From Vibrio penaeicida (lineage in GTDB: Bacteria; Pseudomonadota; Gammaproteobacteria; Enterobacterales; Vibrionaceae): DNA of 64,000 nucleotides. A program made the translations under genes and the position numbers. The DNA lies in contig NZ_JAUYVM010000001.1 in NCBI RefSeq assembly GCF_030689305.1, forward strand, positions 186,001-250,000, written 5' to 3'. Position 1 is the first letter of the stretch. Each line of letters starts with the position of its first letter. Below the pieces are notes generated by a model. That model was not told where the DNA came from. It ran no database searches and saw only the letters and a list, made by a program, of their open reading frames with translations. Positions 52,675 through 63,149 of the stretch are shown one piece after another.

Positions 52675-53223
52675 TATGTGTAAATTCGATTAGGTTAGAG
52701 AGTGGGGATGAGTATCCATAAAAAAACACCTACATATCGCTATGTAGGTGAAAAATGTACCACAAATTAAGGTTGCTTATACACCCCTGCAGGTGTGTAC
52801 GGCAAGGCAGATACTATTAGACAAAACACTGTTACTCAACCCCTTTAATAGCACTAAATTCCATATAAAATCGACATTACCGTACATTGTCAAAAATCTA
52901 AGCATTGATGCAGCACGATATCAAAGATACAAAACTAAAATGTTGACAGATCGCATCACTTAACATTACGGAGTTCTGTATATTTTTCATACAGCCCATA
53001 AAATTTTATGAACAAACACAGATAAAGTGAGCACCAGCAGAGTTAAAGCGGTTGTGGAGAAAACGTCTAAATTTAGGACATTTGAATTCAGGTGGGAGTG
53101 TCGAGGTAGAGATGCCGAAATAAACATGTTTAAATTGGTGTAGAAATGAGGGTTCGTTGTAGCGAAGCCTATGAAAATAGATACCTTATGTCGCACAAGG
53201 TCTCACCAGAGGATAGAAAAATA
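52675..53223. other. 549-base gap before xthA with an orphan terminator
   Basis: No convincing protein gene. It holds a terminator-like stem at 52727-52750 and a hairpin CTGTAT/ATACAG at 52976-52994. Frames at 52748-52963 and 52987-53196 lack start signals and family features. The promoter of xthA must lie here. A small RNA is possible. Confidence 0.4.
52727..52750. terminator. Terminator-like stem with A/T runs on both sides
   Basis: CACCTACATA-TCGC-TATGTAGGTG, a perfect ten-base stem, with six A before and five A after. On the minus strand it ends in six T. The nearest gene start (52674, GNAT) lies just beyond, so it terminates no known gene. Confidence 0.6.
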
Positions 53224-54030
53224 ATGAAAGTGATAAGCTTCAACATAAATGGTCTTCGAGCTCGCCTTCACCAATTGCAAGCATTAATAGATAAGCACCA
53301 GCCAGATGTCATCGGTCTTCAGGAAATCAAAGTTCATGATGATGCGTTTCCTTTGGAAGACGTGGAAGCGATGGGATACAAAGTTTACTACCATGGTCAA
53401 AAAGCGCACTACGGTGTCGCTATGCTATGCAAAACAGAGCCGCTCGAAGTAAAGAAAGGCTTCCCAACGGATAATGACGATCATCAAAAACGCATGATCA
53501 TGGCGACGTTTGAAGATGAAAATGGTGAAAAAGTCACGGTACTCAATGGCTACTTCCCACAAGGTGATAACGTCGAACACGAAACAAAGTTCCCGTATAA
53601 AGAACAGTTCTACAAAGACTTGATGGCCTACCTTAATGATCACCATACCAACGAAGAACAGGTCATTGTTATGGGCGACATCAACATTAGCCCTATCGAC
53701 TTGGATATCGGCATCGGTGAACCGAATCGTAAGCGCTGGCTAAAAACAGGAAAATGTTCTTTCCAGCCTATCGAACGCGAATGGCTACAAACGTTATTAG
53801 ATTGGGGTTTTGAAGACACATTCCGTAACTTGCACCCGGATGTCGAGGACAAGTACTCTTGGTTTGACTACCGCTCTCGTGGGTTTGATGATAACCGAGG
53901 TCTTAGGATTGACGTGGTATTAGCGACACCTAGCTTAGCGAAAAAGTGCGTTGAAGCCGATATTGATTATGAGTTGCGCGGAATAGAGAAGCCATCCGAT
54001 CACGCACCTATTTGGTCTGTTTTCAAATAA
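53224..54030 (+). CDS. xthA: Exodeoxyribonuclease III
   Basis: The AP endonuclease and 3'-5' exonuclease of base-excision repair. Starting at 53224 ([20 protein letters not shown]) gives 268 aa, the length of E. coli XthA; AGAGGA lies upstream and the frame to 53146 is not supported. Active-site motifs are [34 protein letters not shown] and RIDVVLATP, with the terminal catalytic His in [13 protein letters not shown]. Confidence 0.96.
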   Translation: MKVISFNINGLRARLHQLQALIDKHQPDVIGLQEIKVHDDAFPLEDVEAMGYKVYYHGQKAHYGVAMLCKTEPLEVKKGFPTDNDDHQKRMIMATFEDENGEKVTVLNGYFPQGDNVEHETKFPYKEQFYKDLMAYLNDHHTNEEQVIVMGDINISPIDLDIGIGEPNRKRWLKTGKCSFQPIEREWLQTLLDWGFEDTFRNLHPDVEDKYSWFDYRSRGFDDNRGLRIDVVLATPSLAKKCVEADIDYELRGIEKPSDHAPIWSVFK

Positions 54031-54052
54031 AAATTTGAATCGATAAACACTA

Positions 54053-54082
54053 AAAAACCCCGCTATCTCTAGCGGGGTTTTT
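54053..54082. terminator. Bidirectional terminator between xthA and nhaA
   Basis: CCCCGCT-ATCTCT-AGCGGGG with A-run before and T-run after; convergent genes on both sides. Confidence 0.93.
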
Positions 54083-54103
54083 GTTTACTTGAAGCTGCTG
54101 TAA

Positions 54104-55273
54104 TTAGTGCTGTACTTCTTCTACCGGAACAGGCTCTTTAGGTAGCGAGAAGTGAAGCAGTAAGTAGCCAAGTATTGCTGAAGTCGTCGACCCCATCAGG
54201 ATACCCAAGCGAGAATACGTATCAAATTCTGCGCTAACATCAACAAACGCCAATCCAGATATGAATATCGACATGGTAAAGCCAATACCACACAGTACCG
54301 AAACCGCAAATATGTGTTTCATATTGATACCTTCTGGTAACTTAGCCACCCCCATCTTCACAGCAACCCAGCTGAAGCTGAAGATACCGAGAGGTTTACC
54401 GACCAATAGCCCCAGCGCAATACCCAACGGCAGCATTGAGGTTAAACCCGACATGGATACGCCTGCCAACGAGATACCTGCATTTGCAAACGCAAAGACT
54501 GGCAAAATAAAGAACGCGACGTAAGAGTGCAGTGCATGTTCAACGTGCTTGAGTGGCGACCGCTCCCCTTTGTTGCCATTAAGTGGAATAGCAAAACCGA
54601 TTACTACACCAGCCAACGTTGCGTGCACACCAGATTTCAATACCGCGACCCACAGAATAAAGCCAACAATGAGATACCATCGAATCTTACTGACGTGTCG
54701 ACTGTTCATAAAGAACAAAACGGCAGTGGCAACGAAGCCTATCAGAAGCGCAGTAGTCGAAAGATCGCCAGTGTAAAACAGTGCAATAATAACAACGACA
54801 CCTAAGTCATCGATAATAGCTAAAGCAAGTAGGAACACTTTAAGGCTTACTGGTACGCGCTTACCGAGAAGCGCCATAATACCTAAGGCAAATGCGATAT
54901 CTGTTGCCGCAGGGATCGCCCATCCTTGCATTGCTGTTGGGTCACCGCTATTGAATGCGATGTAAACAAGTGCAGGTGCGAGCATTCCGCCAACAGCAGC
55001 AATAGCTGGGAAGATTGCGGTTTCTTTGGATTTTAACGCGCCTTCGAGTAATTCGCGCTTAACTTCTAGACCAATGAGAAGGAAGAAGACGGCCATCAAG
55101 CCATCATTGATCCAGTGAGAAATGGACATGCCCAATACATAGGTGTGTAGCCCTGCTTGGTACATTTCGTTGAGTGGGGAGTTCGCGACGAACATAGCAA
55201 TTGCAGCCGCAATTACTAGGATGATACCACCCGCGGATTCCATTTTAAAAAAATGTTTAATGACATCATTCAT
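54104..55273 (-). CDS. nhaA: Na+/H+ antiporter NhaA
   Basis: A 389-aa inner-membrane antiporter that exports Na+ or Li+ in exchange for protons. Ion-binding Asp pair in [21 protein letters not shown], plus [20 protein letters not shown] and the C-terminal [18 protein letters not shown]. Twelve hydrophobic segments. Start at 55273 follows AAAGGGCGAT. Single gene. Fits a marine organism. Confidence 0.96.
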   Translation of the reverse strand: MNDVIKHFFKMESAGGIILVIAAAIAMFVANSPLNEMYQAGLHTYVLGMSISHWINDGLMAVFFLLIGLEVKRELLEGALKSKETAIFPAIAAVGGMLAPALVYIAFNSGDPTAMQGWAIPAATDIAFALGIMALLGKRVPVSLKVFLLALAIIDDLGVVVIIALFYTGDLSTTALLIGFVATAVLFFMNSRHVSKIRWYLIVGFILWVAVLKSGVHATLAGVVIGFAIPLNGNKGERSPLKHVEHALHSYVAFFILPVFAFANAGISLAGVSMSGLTSMLPLGIALGLLVGKPLGIFSFSWVAVKMGVAKLPEGINMKHIFAVSVLCGIGFTMSIFISGLAFVDVSAEFDTYSRLGILMGSTTSAILGYLLLHFSLPKEPVPVEEVQH

Positions 55274-55601
55274 GATATCGCCCTTTCATCTACTTTGTTA
55301 ATAGAATGCTAACAAACAATAATTCAAATTTTATAGTGTGATGTCGCTTGGGAAAAATCGCTTGTTTGGAGCTCAAACATCGGTTTTTCCGAAACTTATC
55401 AAGTTTTAATCAGAGTATTCCTTACTGTTATTTAGACTAAGTTTATTATTACTTCCCTTATTGTATAGCCGTTCACAGTTTATAACGCTAAACGTTGCAA
55501 CTAATTTGGTATTTATACCCACAAAAAAACCGCGCTACAAGAACGCGGTTTTTTAAATATCTCATTATGAGAGTGATTGCTAATTTCTAAGATTAAGCCA
55601 A
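55274..55601. other. Intergenic region between the AttH-like operon and nhaA
   Basis: About 330 bases: the nhaA promoter side on the left and the terminator of the AttH-like operon at 55524-55554 on the right. Nothing else recognised. Confidence 0.6.
55524..55554. terminator. Terminator of the LolD/FtsX/AttH-like operon
   Basis: AAAAAACCGCG and CGCGGTTTTTT arms around CTACAAGAA, downstream of the minus-strand AttH-like gene. Confidence 0.88.
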
Positions 55602-56720
55602 TCAATACCCTGTCAATTGCATTAAACCCACGGCTTCGTGGCTTCCTGTAGCTACAATAGGCCCTTCCCAATAAGGGATAGCGAATGGCAACCATTGCTC
55701 AGCTTTCATCACTCGAGTCGTTAAATTAATGTTGTACTTTGGTACGTTGATAACCCATTGCAAAGGCAATTTACGACCATTTCTTAACTTAGCTGTGCCA
55801 ATAGGAACGATCTCGACGTCTTCACCTTTTAGAATGACAACGTCTCCCTTTCTATCTGCAATAGTTCCAAAAGTGTAGGATGGTTGCCTTACATGTCTAT
55901 ATTGATTAACCATTAACGTTCGTCCATCAGTCAGACGAAGTGAGAATTGGTCCCAACCTTGTTGCCCTTCCGCAAGTAAACCACTCCCCCACTCTTTATT
56001 GAACCACGCTTCCCCTTGTACTCGGTAAGTTTTGCCACCAAGAACAAGTTGGCCTTTGGTACGAATAAACGGTGCAGCCACACTGAATGACGCGACAGGA
56101 AGAAGATCGTGCTTAATCTGATAACCGAGATCGCCATTCACCACATAGGGACCAATGGTAGAGCTATGGAGGTTAACCTTAAATTCATCGGTTTCGATAT
56201 TCAGAGTACTAGGAAAAGGCGCATTGCTGGTTGTGCTCCAACGCCAGTTATCGATCCAAATACCAAATGGGGCATCTTGCACCCCTGCTTGCCCGATCCC
56301 GCCACGAGCGACCCTTTGCTCTTTAATACTTGCTTGATTAGATGTGATAACAACATGCGACAAGTAAGTCTGTGGACTTTGCCAGCCGCCTATTTCACGC
56401 TCATCGCTAGCAATTCGGAAAAAACTCCATTGAATGCCATAGTGTTCATCATTCTCATCTTGAACATTCGCAAAAAAGTGCCACCACTCATGCTGAAATT
56501 CAGGGTGCTCCTTGAAATCTTCAGGTATCGCCACTGGATCATCTGGCAATACGGGTTCGAATACCGCGTCTTTGCTACCAATCAATACCGTATTAACTTC
56601 ATTTTCATGCTCTCCTGTTACAGAGCCATAAAAAGAGTCATAGAAAATCCACAATATGCCGCTCAGAGCAACAATTGAGAATAGAACTGGAAATATCTTA
56701 GATTTGGATGGACGACTCAT
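55602..56720 (-). CDS. AttH/CrtC-like lipocalin-fold protein
   Basis: A 372-aa protein of the CrtC/AttH (lipocalin-like, DUF2851-independent) fold with an N-terminal membrane anchor (FSIVALSGILWIFYDSFYG). Family stretches: PEFQHEWWHFFANVQDENDEHYG, AWFNKEWGSGLLAEGQQGWDQFS and GPIVATGSHEAVGLMQLTGY near the end. It begins one base after the FtsX-like permease stop, so it is cotranscribed with the two ABC genes. In other bacteria such ATPase/permease/AttH sets are linked to lipid or peptide export and antimicrobial-peptide immunity (att operon); no direct evidence here. Confidence 0.85.
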   Translation of the reverse strand: MSRPSKSKIFPVLFSIVALSGILWIFYDSFYGSVTGEHENEVNTVLIGSKDAVFEPVLPDDPVAIPEDFKEHPEFQHEWWHFFANVQDENDEHYGIQWSFFRIASDEREIGGWQSPQTYLSHVVITSNQASIKEQRVARGGIGQAGVQDAPFGIWIDNWRWSTTSNAPFPSTLNIETDEFKVNLHSSTIGPYVVNGDLGYQIKHDLLPVASFSVAAPFIRTKGQLVLGGKTYRVQGEAWFNKEWGSGLLAEGQQGWDQFSLRLTDGRTLMVNQYRHVRQPSYTFGTIADRKGDVVILKGEDVEIVPIGTAKLRNGRKLPLQWVINVPKYNINLTTRVMKAEQWLPFAIPYWEGPIVATGSHEAVGLMQLTGY

Positions 56721-56721
56721 A

Positions 56722-59175
56722 CTATAACGCGTCCCGCAGTGACTTCATTGGGGTTTTCCGAACCATATTAAAGACGGGCCAAGCGCCGGCAATAATGAGC
56801 GCACCAAATGACCAAGCGAACGTTGTTCCATACTCCCAAGGGATCACTTCCAGCTGCATGGTCCATCCAAAAGATTGTTTAAGGACAACATCGATCATGA
56901 GATCAGCCAGTACTAACCCTAATGGAATGGCGATCATCGCTGAGAAAATACCTATCACCAGAAGCTGTAAGCCACCCAATAGAACGAGTTCCTTAGCGGA
57001 TAAGCCAAAACACCTGAGCAATGCAAAGTGCCGCTGACGCGAAGTTTCACCGGCTAGCGTAGAGAAGAACAATCCGAATACAGCGATAACGAGCGTAATA
57101 TTGCCTAAGGTTCCTGCGATGCCAAAGGTACGGTCAAACACCTTCAACGCTTGATCGTGCACTTTATTGTTATCGTAAATCCGCTCAGGTGAGAGTTTAA
57201 ATTCTTGATTGAGCTTTCGAAGCAACTGGCTGGAACTAAAACCATCTTTGAGAATAATACCCAATCCGGCTTCACCTTGATTAGCAAAATGTGTCAACCA
57301 GTTTCTATGTGACAACATCACTTGATTATAGGGGTTACCATAATCGTAATAGACGCCAACGACCTGCCAATTGCCATCTAAAGGTGCTGGTAACGCAATG
57401 TAATCACCCGCTCGGATTCCTGCTTTTATTGCCATAGATTCACTTACCATCACCCCTTGGGAGTGCTGTAAATGGAACCAATAGTTGGGAATGGCAACTT
57501 TAAGGGTAAGCGCTTCTTTTTCACCTGCTGTATTACCAGTACTGACTGCTTGCATTGTTCCTGTAATACTGCTTATTTCCTTTTCCCAACGCCACCATAC
57601 TTCTTTTACTTCATCTTGATCAGATAGCCAGGTACTCATTCTCTTTGAAATGTTATTGGTCGGCATCACGTATACGTCTGCGGCTAAACGCTGAGTTAAC
57701 CATTTATCCGTTGTTTCGCGGAAGCTTCCCACCATGGTTTCAACACCAATGTTGGTTGCGAGTGCAAGCATAAAGGCCATGGCAGCCACTCCACGATAGC
57801 TCATGCTGGCAGCACAGTCGGCGAAAAACCAGCGAGCTTTCACCCATTTAAGCGAAAACGATAATCCATTAAAGATTTTCCAAACAATAAAGGGCATAAA
57901 GAGCCCTACGCTGATCAACAATAGCGCGATCAAAGCGAAACCGGACTCTTGAGTTTGATTAGCTTGATGAACCGCAACGGCTGCCACAACGAATACACAT
58001 GCCAACATAGCTTGAAAGGTAAATTCCTTACCTGCAAAGCGCACAATGGACAGCTTTGCGCTTAATTGGACTGGTTGAGTTCTAAGGAGTCGGAACAACG
58101 GGAAGCTACAAGCGAGCAGCGTACCCAAAATAGAAACCAGTAAACTCTTCTTACTCCAGTCCCAGCTCCATTGAATATCCAACCCGACATTGGCTTTATA
58201 CAAGTCTTCTAAGCTCGCAGATACACTAGGCATCAATTGATTCGCTAGGAACAACCCAAACACGTTGCCGCAAAGCCAAGCAATAACGATCCAAAAAATC
58301 AGCTCATAAGCGAGTGCTAAGGTGAGCTGCCACATGGATACACCAGTTTGACGCAACACACCAACCAATGGCTGACGTTGCACAAAAGAGAGCGTCATCG
58401 CTTGATAGAAAATAAACAGACCAACAAAGAAAGAAAGCATACCAAGTGCGGTCAAATTGGTATGAAAAGCTAGCGTTAGCGAATCAAGTTCCGCACGGGT
58501 ATTTTGCGAAAACTTCATACCATTTGGTAAAAGTTCTTTTAGTGTTTCCACTTTTTCTGGCGGCATCTTTCCGCAGGCAATGAGGTCAAAACCAGTTCGC
58601 TGGCTTAGCATTCGAATTAGCGCGATATCCGCTATTACCCGTGTACCCGAAAGCAAATTTTGTTCATCCACCAATAGAGGACCAAGCAACGAGCCATCTT
58701 CTAGTGTAACGTAATCCCCATCATGCCAATTCAAGTGACCGGCAAGATCTGAGCTCACCATAATCGGGTAAGGTGGTTCTTTTAACTTAAGGGTATTGAT
58801 GTCTCGAAGCGATGCACCTTGCTGTAATTCAAGCATGGCAACGGGATCAAGCCCCGTAATAGTGAGTTCTAAACCGCTTTGAGTTGAAATTCGGTGCGCA
58901 TCAAAAGGCATGCATTGATGAAAGCCTTCCCTTCTTAACTGAATATAGAACCCTTGAGGGATTTTATTGGCGCTGTGCACAGGGCGAATACGGTAAGGCA
59001 AAGGGTTAGAAAAAAGTTTTTCGCCAGCACTGTAGCTTTGTTTTGCGTGGTGATTGATGGCTAGTACACCAACAAGAAGGGAGACGCCTAAAGTCAATCC
59101 AAGCCAGACGAGAACAATCTGTAAGGGGTGGCGCTTATAGTGACCAAGTAGCGCCTTAACTACGGGCCATAACAT
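56722..59175 (-). CDS. FtsX-like ABC transporter permease (MacB/LolC type)
   Basis: An 817-aa permease with two FtsX domains: TM1 near residue 20 (IVLVWLGLTLGVSLLVGVLA), a large periplasmic domain, a central cluster (~230-480) with SFVQRQPLVGVLRQTGVSMWQ, and a C-terminal cluster with RQRHFALLRCFGLSAKELVLLGG. Such duplicated permeases pair with LolD-like ATPases in lipoprotein or metabolite extrusion. Start at 59175 has an excellent AAGGAGG; the frame to 59244 is rejected. It overlaps the ATPase stop by 20 bases. Confidence 0.9.
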   Translation of the reverse strand: MLWPVVKALLGHYKRHPLQIVLVWLGLTLGVSLLVGVLAINHHAKQSYSAGEKLFSNPLPYRIRPVHSANKIPQGFYIQLRREGFHQCMPFDAHRISTQSGLELTITGLDPVAMLELQQGASLRDINTLKLKEPPYPIMVSSDLAGHLNWHDGDYVTLEDGSLLGPLLVDEQNLLSGTRVIADIALIRMLSQRTGFDLIACGKMPPEKVETLKELLPNGMKFSQNTRAELDSLTLAFHTNLTALGMLSFFVGLFIFYQAMTLSFVQRQPLVGVLRQTGVSMWQLTLALAYELIFWIVIAWLCGNVFGLFLANQLMPSVSASLEDLYKANVGLDIQWSWDWSKKSLLVSILGTLLACSFPLFRLLRTQPVQLSAKLSIVRFAGKEFTFQAMLACVFVVAAVAVHQANQTQESGFALIALLLISVGLFMPFIVWKIFNGLSFSLKWVKARWFFADCAASMSYRGVAAMAFMLALATNIGVETMVGSFRETTDKWLTQRLAADVYVMPTNNISKRMSTWLSDQDEVKEVWWRWEKEISSITGTMQAVSTGNTAGEKEALTLKVAIPNYWFHLQHSQGVMVSESMAIKAGIRAGDYIALPAPLDGNWQVVGVYYDYGNPYNQVMLSHRNWLTHFANQGEAGLGIILKDGFSSSQLLRKLNQEFKLSPERIYDNNKVHDQALKVFDRTFGIAGTLGNITLVIAVFGLFFSTLAGETSRQRHFALLRCFGLSAKELVLLGGLQLLVIGIFSAMIAIPLGLVLADLMIDVVLKQSFGWTMQLEVIPWEYGTTFAWSFGALIIAGAWPVFNMVRKTPMKSLRDAL

Positions 59176-59827
59176 GCAATTGCCCTCCTTGCAGGCGAAT
59201 GCAACCTTCCATGTGTTGCGCAACTTTTTCACTGTGTGTGACAAGTAATAACGTACAGTCGAGCTGTTTTGTTAAGCTCGTAAGAAGCCGCATAACAGCT
59301 TCTGCATTTCTTTCATCTAGACTGCCTGTCGGCTCATCCGCTAAAAGAAGTTTTGGTTCCATATAGAGAGAACGCGCTATTGCAGCGCGCTGCTGCTGGC
59401 CACCAGATACTTCTTCAGGATATCGACCGAGTAAAGGCATGAGATCGAGCGCCGAGAGTATTTGGCGCCATAAACCTCGATCTTCAGGAAGCCCTTTGAG
59501 CTGTCTACAAAAACGTATATTGTCTGCGACATTTAGTGTAGGAAGCAAATTGAACTGTTGAAAGATGTGGCCAATGTTATTTCTGCGATACGCTGTGCGC
59601 TTATACTCAGGTTGCGCATGCATAGAAAATTTTGAAAACCATATTTCGCCGGAATCGACTTGATCGATGCCTGCAATCAAATTGAGTAAAGTGCTTTTTC
59701 CTGATCCGCTTTCCCCCATTAGGGCGAGCTGCTCACCTTGCTTCAATGTCAATTCAGCCCCTTGCAGTACGGGGTGAAACTCTCCACCATCCACGTACCC
59801 TTTACATAGGTCTGAAAGATTTAACAT
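59156..59827 (-). CDS. LolD-like ABC ATPase
   Basis: A 223-aa ATPase: Walker A MGESGSGKSTLLNLIAG, signature VSGGQQQRAAIARSLYME, Walker B LLLADEPTGSLDERN, His in LLLVTHSEKVAQHME. It leads the operon with the FtsX-like permease and AttH-like protein. Its cognate permease is the adjacent one, so it is not the housekeeping LolD. Confidence 0.93.
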   Translation of the reverse strand: MLNLSDLCKGYVDGGEFHPVLQGAELTLKQGEQLALMGESGSGKSTLLNLIAGIDQVDSGEIWFSKFSMHAQPEYKRTAYRRNNIGHIFQQFNLLPTLNVADNIRFCRQLKGLPEDRGLWRQILSALDLMPLLGRYPEEVSGGQQQRAAIARSLYMEPKLLLADEPTGSLDERNAEAVMRLLTSLTKQLDCTLLLVTHSEKVAQHMEGCIRLQGGQLHVMARS

Positions 59828-59955
59828 TCACTTACTCAACTGGCTTAGTTAGAAATTAGGTATGAGAATCTACACTAAAACAGTAAGCCTAGGAAGTATT
59901 TTGACGCAGAGATCACAATATATGCACACCGTTACATGACAAGAGAGACTTGTGT

Positions 59956-61335
59956 TCAATTTTCAACCAAATTTCTAATCCACTTCTTGCTTTTTATACG
60001 GTACGTTGACCCGAACCACTTAATGAGCTCTTCAAGCAAAAATAGTGCATAAATATATTCCGGCTTCCATCCAAGGACGATGGCACAAAACGCAGTAACT
60101 GGAATGCCGATTACCCACTGAGCAACCAAGTCTTGATATAAGCAGAAATTAACATCACCTCCCGCTCTAAGCACACCAACAATCGCCATCATAGGTAAGG
60201 AGCGAAGAACGATCCCCACACTTAATACCAACATGAATTTCTGGCTGAGTGCACGTGTTTCATCAGACAATGCGGTAAACGCTTCCAAAATATAGATCTG
60301 AGATAAATAAAGAAGCGTCGCAGTAACAATCCCCACACCTATGTTCACCACCACTAGTCCGATAGCGCGATAATAAATTGACTCTAAGTCCTTTGCCCCC
60401 AACTGATTGCCAATGAGCGCGGCTGAAGCTGTAGAGATGCCAATCATTACGCAAAGAGAAATGGATTCCACTGGGGTCATCACAGAGAGAGCGGCAAGCC
60501 CCTGAACACCTGTTTGTCCCATGATTGCATGATATACAAATAAGCCCCCAGCCCAAGCAAGAAAGTTAAATGTCGTTGGCATCGAAAGTTTCAAGAAGCG
60601 AATAACAGTTTCTCGCTTCCAAATCGTCGCCATTTCATGGAAACCAAAAGACAATAAATGTTTTTTGGAGTACAGATAACCGTAAAGACAGCACACTTCA
60701 ATGGCGCTACTTATCAAGGTGGCAATGGCTGCACCTTTTATTCCCATTGCAGGTGCACCTAAATTTCCGAAGATGAAAACCCAGTTCAGAAACACATTTG
60801 AAACAATACCAATACCACTAAAAAAAGTACTCAGACCGGGCTTTTGAATTGAACGTAGCCCCACTGCCATACTCGCGACACACGCCACACCAAACATGCT
60901 GAAAGCAGTCAGCAAAATATAGTCTGTTCCCAAAGCAATGACTTCGGGCGAATCAGTTGCAAGGCTCATCACTTGTGATGGGAATAGTGAAAAGCCAACA
61001 ACGGTAACCGCAGCAGTGAGGCTTGCTATCATCCACGTCAGCGCTGTACTTTCCTTCACCCCTTTGTGATTGCCCGCTCCCCAATACTGAGCGATGAGCA
61101 TAGAACCACCGGTTGTAATTCCCACCAGCATGATAGTGGTGACAAACATAGCGCGTGACGCGATACCCACTGCCGCAATATCTGCTTCACCAAATTGTCC
61201 TAACATTAATACATCAACCAACCCACGGCTCGAAAACATCACACTTTGCAACGCAATAGGCAAAGCAATGGCAAACAGTTTCCGAATAAAGTCCCCTCGA
61301 GTATGGTGAAATACAAGATGCATTGCTGATGTCAT
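59956..61335 (-). CDS. MATE-family multidrug efflux transporter
   Basis: A 459-aa MatE permease with twelve hydrophobic segments in two repeats: FAIALPIALQSVMFSSRGLVD at the first and FLKLSMPTTFNFLAWAGGLF at the second. Also FIFGNLGAPAMGIKGAAIATL. Na+- or H+-coupled export of cationic compounds is the family activity; substrate unknown. Start at 61335 follows AGAGGGACGT. Divergent from the SDR gene at 61646. Confidence 0.92.
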   Translation of the reverse strand: MTSAMHLVFHHTRGDFIRKLFAIALPIALQSVMFSSRGLVDVLMLGQFGEADIAAVGIASRAMFVTTIMLVGITTGGSMLIAQYWGAGNHKGVKESTALTWMIASLTAAVTVVGFSLFPSQVMSLATDSPEVIALGTDYILLTAFSMFGVACVASMAVGLRSIQKPGLSTFFSGIGIVSNVFLNWVFIFGNLGAPAMGIKGAAIATLISSAIEVCCLYGYLYSKKHLLSFGFHEMATIWKRETVIRFLKLSMPTTFNFLAWAGGLFVYHAIMGQTGVQGLAALSVMTPVESISLCVMIGISTASAALIGNQLGAKDLESIYYRAIGLVVVNIGVGIVTATLLYLSQIYILEAFTALSDETRALSQKFMLVLSVGIVLRSLPMMAIVGVLRAGGDVNFCLYQDLVAQWVIGIPVTAFCAIVLGWKPEYIYALFLLEELIKWFGSTYRIKSKKWIRNLVEN

Positions 61336-61645
61336 ACGTCCCTCTTGCCATCGGTTTATTTTGGAGTAAAGGTATTGAAGTAAAAGTCTTGGGAGAAAAA
61401 ACCGGGGAGAAAAAGTACAGAAACACGTTTCCCTAGCTCTATACCTGAGCCATCTTTTGTACCTAAGTGACCTAATGATGCTTAGGTATACTAATCTATA
61501 TGAATAATAAAAATAAATATACTCAATATGTTAGGGTTTCTAAATGATTAGTGTCCGATCACTTTCTCTAACACGTTTGGGCTTCTCCACGTGCTTAAAT
61601 ATATTCAAATAGCGCTGTTTATTAGAGATAGGCAATAGAGGTTTT
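61336..61645. other. Divergent promoter region MATE / SDR-DUF2867
   Basis: 310 AT-rich bases. No operator, repeat or RNA structure stands out. Confidence 0.5.
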
Positions 61646-63097
61646 ATGGCTTTAAAACAAGTGTTGGTACTTGGGGCATCCGGCTATGTCGGCTCACAGT
61701 TGATTCCACTTTTATTAAAAGAGGGGTACGCCGTAACGGCGGTCGCTCGCCAATTTGAGTTCCTAAAACGCCGTGTTCCTGAGCATCCAAATTTAACAGT
61801 ACAATATCTTGATTTAGCCGACCGCGAATCTACGTTAAATTTTGTCAATCACTTTCATCTTGCATTCTTTCTCGTACATGGCATGGCACATGGGTATGAC
61901 TTCATCGATTATGAACTGTCACTGGCAGAGAATTTTCGCCAAGCCTTGGATAAAAGCCAAATCCAACACGTTGTTTACTTGAGCTCACTTCAACCTCAGA
62001 CTGGCGATTCTAAGCACCTACAAGCAAGACGAGAAACAGGTAACGTGCTAAGACAATCTCATGTCCCCGTTACGGAAGTTCGTGCTGGTGTCATTATTGG
62101 TGCAGGCAGCGCTGCGTTCGAGATCATGCGAGACTTCGTCTATAACCTCCCCATCTTGATTACACCGAAGTGGGTGGAATCCAAAGCTAACCCAATTGCA
62201 CTGGACAATTTAAATCACTACCTGTTAGCACTCGCAAAAGACACACCAAATAAAAGCCAATTATTCGAAGCGGGCGGTCCCGATATTTTAAGCTATCGAG
62301 AGCAGTTTCAGGTCCTTTGCAAAGTCACTCGAAGAAAACGCTCAATTTTATCGACACGAATACTCACACCTAAGATGGCGAGCTATTGGTTGGGTATGGT
62401 GACTTCCGTTCCTTCTAGTGTTGGGAGAGCACTATTAGCAGGGCTAACACACGATTTCATAGCCGACAGCCAAGCCCTAGAACGTAAATTCCCCCAACCT
62501 CTAATACCTTTCGAGCAAGCCGTCGCATCCGCAATTGCAAGTGAAGGTGCTTATTTGAAATCCAACGTTTGGGGGTTTGATCCTTCTGCGCTTAAGAGGT
62601 GGCAGCCAGGCTTTGGCTACTACCCTAAAAAGACGGGTGCTAGCATACAAACAGAAATGGATGCGCAAAGTCTCTGGAAAGTGGTTAAAGAAATTGGAAG
62701 CCATGAAAAAGAATACTTTTTTGCTACTTGGATGTGGCGACTTAGAGAGTGGATGGATGTGCTAGCTGGCGGATCTTTTCCAGTAAGGCAAAAGCCCAGC
62801 GATTCTGCGTTAAAAGAAGGCGACTACATCGATTCTTGGAAAGTCATTAAACACGAAGAAAACACCTTTATTTCGTTGTTGTTTGGAATGAAAGGTCCTG
62901 GATTAGGGCGTTTAGAATTCTCGATAAAAGACCACGGTAACTACAGGGAGCTGAACGTCACCGCTTGGTGGCACCCGAAAGGCTTTTTAGGGTTGCTCTA
63001 TTGGTTTGCCATGATGCCAGCGCACCTATTTGTTTTTCAAGGAATGGTCAAAGCCATTGTTCAACAAGCAAAGCTCGAGAATAAGGCAAAAAAATAG
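61646..63097 (+). CDS. NAD(P)-binding SDR with DUF2867 domain
   Basis: A 483-aa fusion. N-terminal atypical SDR (VLVLGASGYVGSQLIPLLLK nucleotide site, FLVHGMAHGYDFIDYE, VVYLSSLQPQ) of about 300 residues, then DUF2867 with YIDSWKVIKHEENTFISLLF and LNVTAWWHPKGFLGLLYWFA. Proteins of this layout are widespread and of unknown reaction. Start follows AGAGGTTTT. Single gene. Confidence 0.87.
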   Translation: MALKQVLVLGASGYVGSQLIPLLLKEGYAVTAVARQFEFLKRRVPEHPNLTVQYLDLADRESTLNFVNHFHLAFFLVHGMAHGYDFIDYELSLAENFRQALDKSQIQHVVYLSSLQPQTGDSKHLQARRETGNVLRQSHVPVTEVRAGVIIGAGSAAFEIMRDFVYNLPILITPKWVESKANPIALDNLNHYLLALAKDTPNKSQLFEAGGPDILSYREQFQVLCKVTRRKRSILSTRILTPKMASYWLGMVTSVPSSVGRALLAGLTHDFIADSQALERKFPQPLIPFEQAVASAIASEGAYLKSNVWGFDPSALKRWQPGFGYYPKKTGASIQTEMDAQSLWKVVKEIGSHEKEYFFATWMWRLREWMDVLAGGSFPVRQKPSDSALKEGDYIDSWKVIKHEENTFISLLFGMKGPGLGRLEFSIKDHGNYRELNVTAWWHPKGFLGLLYWFAMMPAHLFVFQGMVKAIVQQAKLENKAKK

Positions 63098-63149
63098 GAA
63101 ACCGCTTGGCTCCCTACTATACCTATCTGGATCTATTTTCTATCTAGGT

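Noticed and set aside
52976..52994. CTGTAT...ATACAG inverted repeat resembling a second SOS box before xthA
   Set aside because: The spacer between CTGT and ACAG is 11 bases, whereas LexA needs eight; better read as a small hairpin.
52748..53196. Two short frames (71 and 69 codons) in the gap before xthA
   Set aside because: No ribosome sites, no recognisable domain, and they lie across hairpins and AT-rich sequence.
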